Part shown: positions 13,330-14,992 of the stretch, piece by piece
Layout of the letters: the number at the start of each line of letters is the position of its first letter
How positions within the stretch are numbered: position 1 is the first letter of the stretch
Source of the DNA: CAZYWA01 sp964650975 [NCBI: uncultured bacterium]
GTDB taxonomy: Bacteria > JADJOY01
Length of the DNA: 14,992 nucleotides
Assembly (NCBI GenBank): GCA_964650975.1
Contig: CAZYWA010000158.1
Location: 1-14,992 of the forward strand
Direction: 5' to 3'
Notes under the pieces: generated by a model
The model's database searches: none
Told to the model about the DNA's origin: nothing
The model's input: the letters and a program-made list of their open reading frames with translations, nothing else
Position numbers and translations under genes: made by a program

Positions 13330-14354
13330 GGAGCGGTCCCGGGCACGAGATGCTGCTCGCGAAGGAAGCGCGCGATCGCTTCGCCGATCCAGCGATGACC
13401 GTCGGGCCCCGGATGCCACGGGTCGTCGGGATGAATGCGCAGCGATTCGATCGGAGTCGCCGCCGGACCGGCGCGAAGATCGACGAGCGGCACCGCGAGA
13501 TCGCGCGCGATCGACACGATGCGATCGCCGGCGAGCGCCACGTCGCTCGGCGCGGTGCCCAGATAGGGCAGCACCGCGATGGCCACGCGCCCGCCGGCGC
13601 GGGCTTCGCGGTCGCGAATCTCGCGGTACGCGGAGGCGTTGGCCTGGTCGAGACGGTCGAGCACCGGATCCGCTCGCCCCTCCGACGCACGATGATCGTG
13701 CACGGTCTCGAGCACGCGTCGAACCAGCGCCGAATGCTGCGCGAGAGCGCGCGCAAAAGGCCCGTCTCCGAGCGCCAGGGGCACGAGCGCCGGAGCCACG
13801 AAATCGATCCGCCAGTGATCGCCTTCGAGCGTCTGCCGCTCGGGCGCGCCGAAATCGTTGAGGCAGAAACCGATCACCACGAGATCCGGCGAAAGCTCCA
13901 CTCCGTGCCGCTCGAACCAGGCCGCTTCCTGGCGCGCGTTGTAGCCGATGACGCCACCGTTCCACACCTCCACTCCGGGCCGTTCTCGGTCCAGCGCCCG
14001 TTCCATCACCTTGGGGTACGTGTCGTCGAGCGGCATGCCCGCGCCCAGCGTGATCGAGTCGCCGAGCACCAGCACGCGAAACACGCCCGCGGGCTTCGCC
14101 GCGGGCCGCTCGACGTCGCGCATCCCCAGCGAGTTGATGCGCACGTGGCCGAACGCCACGTTCGGCACCAACTCGTAGCCCAGCTCTCCGGCCGCCGGGC
14201 GGTGCAATCGGTAGGCGTCGTTGCTGGCCGGAAACGTGAGCGTCCCGATCACCCGCGGCTGCTCGGTCCAGCGCGCGCCGATCTCGCCCATCGCGCACGC
14301 GACGATCGCGGCGGACGAGGCGATCGCCAGGCGGGTGCGAGCTCGGAGGTGCAT
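13326..14354 (-). CDS. Exported SGNH/GDSL-type hydrolase
   Basis: This 342-residue protein has an N-terminal signal or anchor (MHLRARTRLAIASS, then IVAC at 17-20, which fits a lipobox). The SGNH blocks are complete: GDS with the nucleophile Ser100, Gly134 in NGGVIGYN, Asn166-Asp167 in FCLNDF, and D311-P-W-H314 in block V. Family members are esterases, lipases or carbohydrate O-acetylesterases, probably periplasmic or membrane-anchored here. The closest superfamily look is the group with a long insert between blocks III and V, often in polysaccharide or lipid clusters. Start codons TTG, GTG and ATG follow one another at 14360, 14357 and 14354; ATG is preferred, and none has a clear Shine-Dalgarno. 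It is the first gene of a pair with the GH5 enzyme. Confidence 0.9.
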   Translation of the reverse strand: MHLRARTRLAIASSAAIVACAMGEIGARWTEQPRVIGTLTFPASNDAYRLHRPAAGELGYELVPNVAFGHVRINSLGMRDVERPAAKPAGVFRVLVLGDSITLGAGMPLDDTYPKVMERALDRERPGVEVWNGGVIGYNARQEAAWFERHGVELSPDLVVIGFCLNDFGAPERQTLEGDHWRIDFVAPALVPLALGDGPFARALAQHSALVRRVLETVHDHRASEGRADPVLDRLDQANASAYREIRDREARAGGRVAIAVLPYLGTAPSDVALAGDRIVSIARDLAVPLVDLRAGPAATPIESLRIHPDDPWHPGPDGHRWIGEAIARFLREQHLVPGTAP

Positions 14355-14401
14355 CACCAAGGGCAGCCGTCAGGAGTCTGGTTGCCGTCGATCGAGCCTT
14401 G

Positions 14402-14433
14402 CGGACGCGGAAGACCGCGAGAGACCGCGTCCG
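14402..14433. promoter_or_regulatory. Stem-loop with a 10-nt-spaced direct repeat in a divergent intergenic region
   Basis: CGGACGCGG (14402-14410) pairs perfectly with CCGCGTCCG (14425-14433), loop 14 nt. The element also holds two copies of AGACCGCG (14412-14419 and 14422-14429), exactly one helical turn apart, which is a typical spacing for a DNA-binding protein. It lies 48 nt upstream of the SGNH start. Confidence 0.35.
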
Positions 14434-14435
14434 TC

Positions 14436-14459
14436 CGGAGGGCTGCGATCCTCGCAGCC
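14436..14459 (+). repeat. Dispersed hairpin repeat, copy 2
   Basis: The copy shares CGGAGGGCTGCG and CTCGCA with 11053. Here GGCTGCGA (14441-14448) pairs perfectly with TCGCAGCC (14452-14459), loop TCC. So the 5' arm is conserved while loop length and 3' arm differ, with pairing kept. Confidence 0.45.
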
Positions 14460-14489
14460 GCCGCTCGTGGGGCAGAGCATGCCACGGGC

Positions 14490-14495
14490 TATAGT
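14490..14495 (+). promoter_or_regulatory. Candidate -10 box, short-leader promoter of the right-edge lipoprotein
   Basis: TATAGT, one mismatch from consensus, lies in GCTATAGTTG. It ends 11 nt before the ATG at 14507, so the leader would be about 5 nt. No Shine-Dalgarno and no good -35 are seen. Confidence 0.5.
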
Positions 14496-14506
14496 TGCGC
14501 GCCGGG

Positions 14507-14992
14507 ATGCGGTTCCTGACTCGAGCGATCGGAAGGGCGCTGGTCGCGCTGCCACTGGTGGCGTGCACGGGCGTCGTTGCCGGAGCGCGCGAGGTTCAGA
14601 TCCCGATCCTCTTCGATCACGAGCTGCTGCGCGAGCGCCTCGTCCAGCAGGTTTTCACCAGGCCCAACCACTCCGCGCAGCCGTGGCAGGACGACGCCGG
14701 CTGCAACGGGATCACGCTCACCGACCCGCAGCTCGACGGACCGGACGGCAAGCTCCGTCTGCGCACCCACGCCGAGGCGCACGGCGGAACCCCGATCCTC
14801 GGCTGGTGCCTTTTCTCCTTCACCTGGACCGGCACCGTGGAGGTGTTCGAGGAGCCGCGCGTCGATCCGGCGCAGCCGATCGTGCGCTTCAAGGTCGTCG
14901 ATTCGAACGTCTACGACGAGAAAGGCGAGAAGGATCTCACCGGGAAGATCTGGGATCTCGCGAAGGACACCGTCGAGCCGCGGCTCGCCGGC
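14507..14992 (+). CDS. Unrecognised lipoprotein, N-terminal part
   Basis: The frame stays open for 162 codons to the right edge. It starts with a signal peptide and a lipobox L17-V-A-C20, so a lipid-anchored product is predicted. After it comes ILFDHELLRERLVQQVF, then GCNGITLTDPQLDG, LRLRTHAEAHGGTP, WCLFSFTWTGTVEVFEEP and RFKVVDSNVYDEKG. This looks like an alternating beta-rich domain, possibly with a disulfide between Cys66 and Cys102. I do not recognise a named family; similar hypothetical proteins seem to exist in deltaproteobacteria-like genomes, but that is recollection only. A lipid-binding fold such as TULIP is conceivable given the amphipathic strands, without direct support. It diverges from the SGNH gene across 152 nt. 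Confidence 0.75.
   Translation, partial: MRFLTRAIGRALVALPLVACTGVVAGAREVQIPILFDHELLRERLVQQVFTRPNHSAQPWQDDAGCNGITLTDPQLDGPDGKLRLRTHAEAHGGTPILGWCLFSFTWTGTVEVFEEPRVDPAQPIVRFKVVDSNVYDEKGEKDLTGKIWDLAKDTVEPRLAG

Overview
The window is very GC-rich, densely packed bacterial chromosome. Lipobox lipoproteins, a CreD-like inner-membrane fragment and periplasmic enzymes indicate a Gram-negative. The gene mix and the codon bias (near-total G/C third positions, mostly TGA stops) suit an uncultured lineage near the former Deltaproteobacteria (Myxococcota, Binatota and similar). That placement is inference; no rRNA or universal marker is present.

Layout. (1) 1-4369, all minus: the N-terminal 353 codons of a molybdopterin oxidoreductase run off the left edge. 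Upstream of it lies a three-gene operon (short-chain dehydrogenase, class-V PLP enzyme, class-I SAM methyltransferase) joined by two ATGA stop/start overlaps, and then a small zinc-ribbon protein. (2) 4621-8784, minus: a secreted alpha/beta-hydrolase lipoprotein, a transglutaminase-like protein and a FAAH-type amidase form one operon, the last two also joined by ATGA. (3) 8785-8978: a divergent promoter region with a long central dyad. (4) 8979-10242, plus: an exported PIG-L deacetylase overlapping a 59-residue CPXCG zinc-ribbon gene. (5) 10243-11449: a region that looks eroded, with a short C-terminal remnant, a small lipoprotein that seems to be one domain of a larger protein, and a CreD C-terminal piece without a convincing start. 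(6) 11436-14354, minus: an exported cupredoxin, then an SGNH hydrolase and an endoglycoceramidase-like GH5 enzyme joined by ATGA. (7) 14507-14992, plus: the start of an unrecognised lipoprotein.

How the genes may work together. Several products belong to families that cleave lipids or lipid amides: an EGCase-like GH5, a FAAH-like amidase, a lipase-like lipoprotein, an SGNH esterase and a PIG-L amide hydrolase. They sit in separate operons, so a shared lipid or glycolipid catabolic role is only a hypothesis. No complete mobile element, CRISPR array, rRNA or tRNA was seen, and no known defence system.

The most notable non-coding signals are a recurrent -10-like motif (GCTANNNTTG) ahead of four genes, short or absent leaders at others, a dispersed hairpin repeat (11053 and 14436), and a pair of matching dyads (11911 and 11948). 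I did not find a clearly new system. The best leads are the dispersed repeat beside the broken creD-like gene and the promoter motif.
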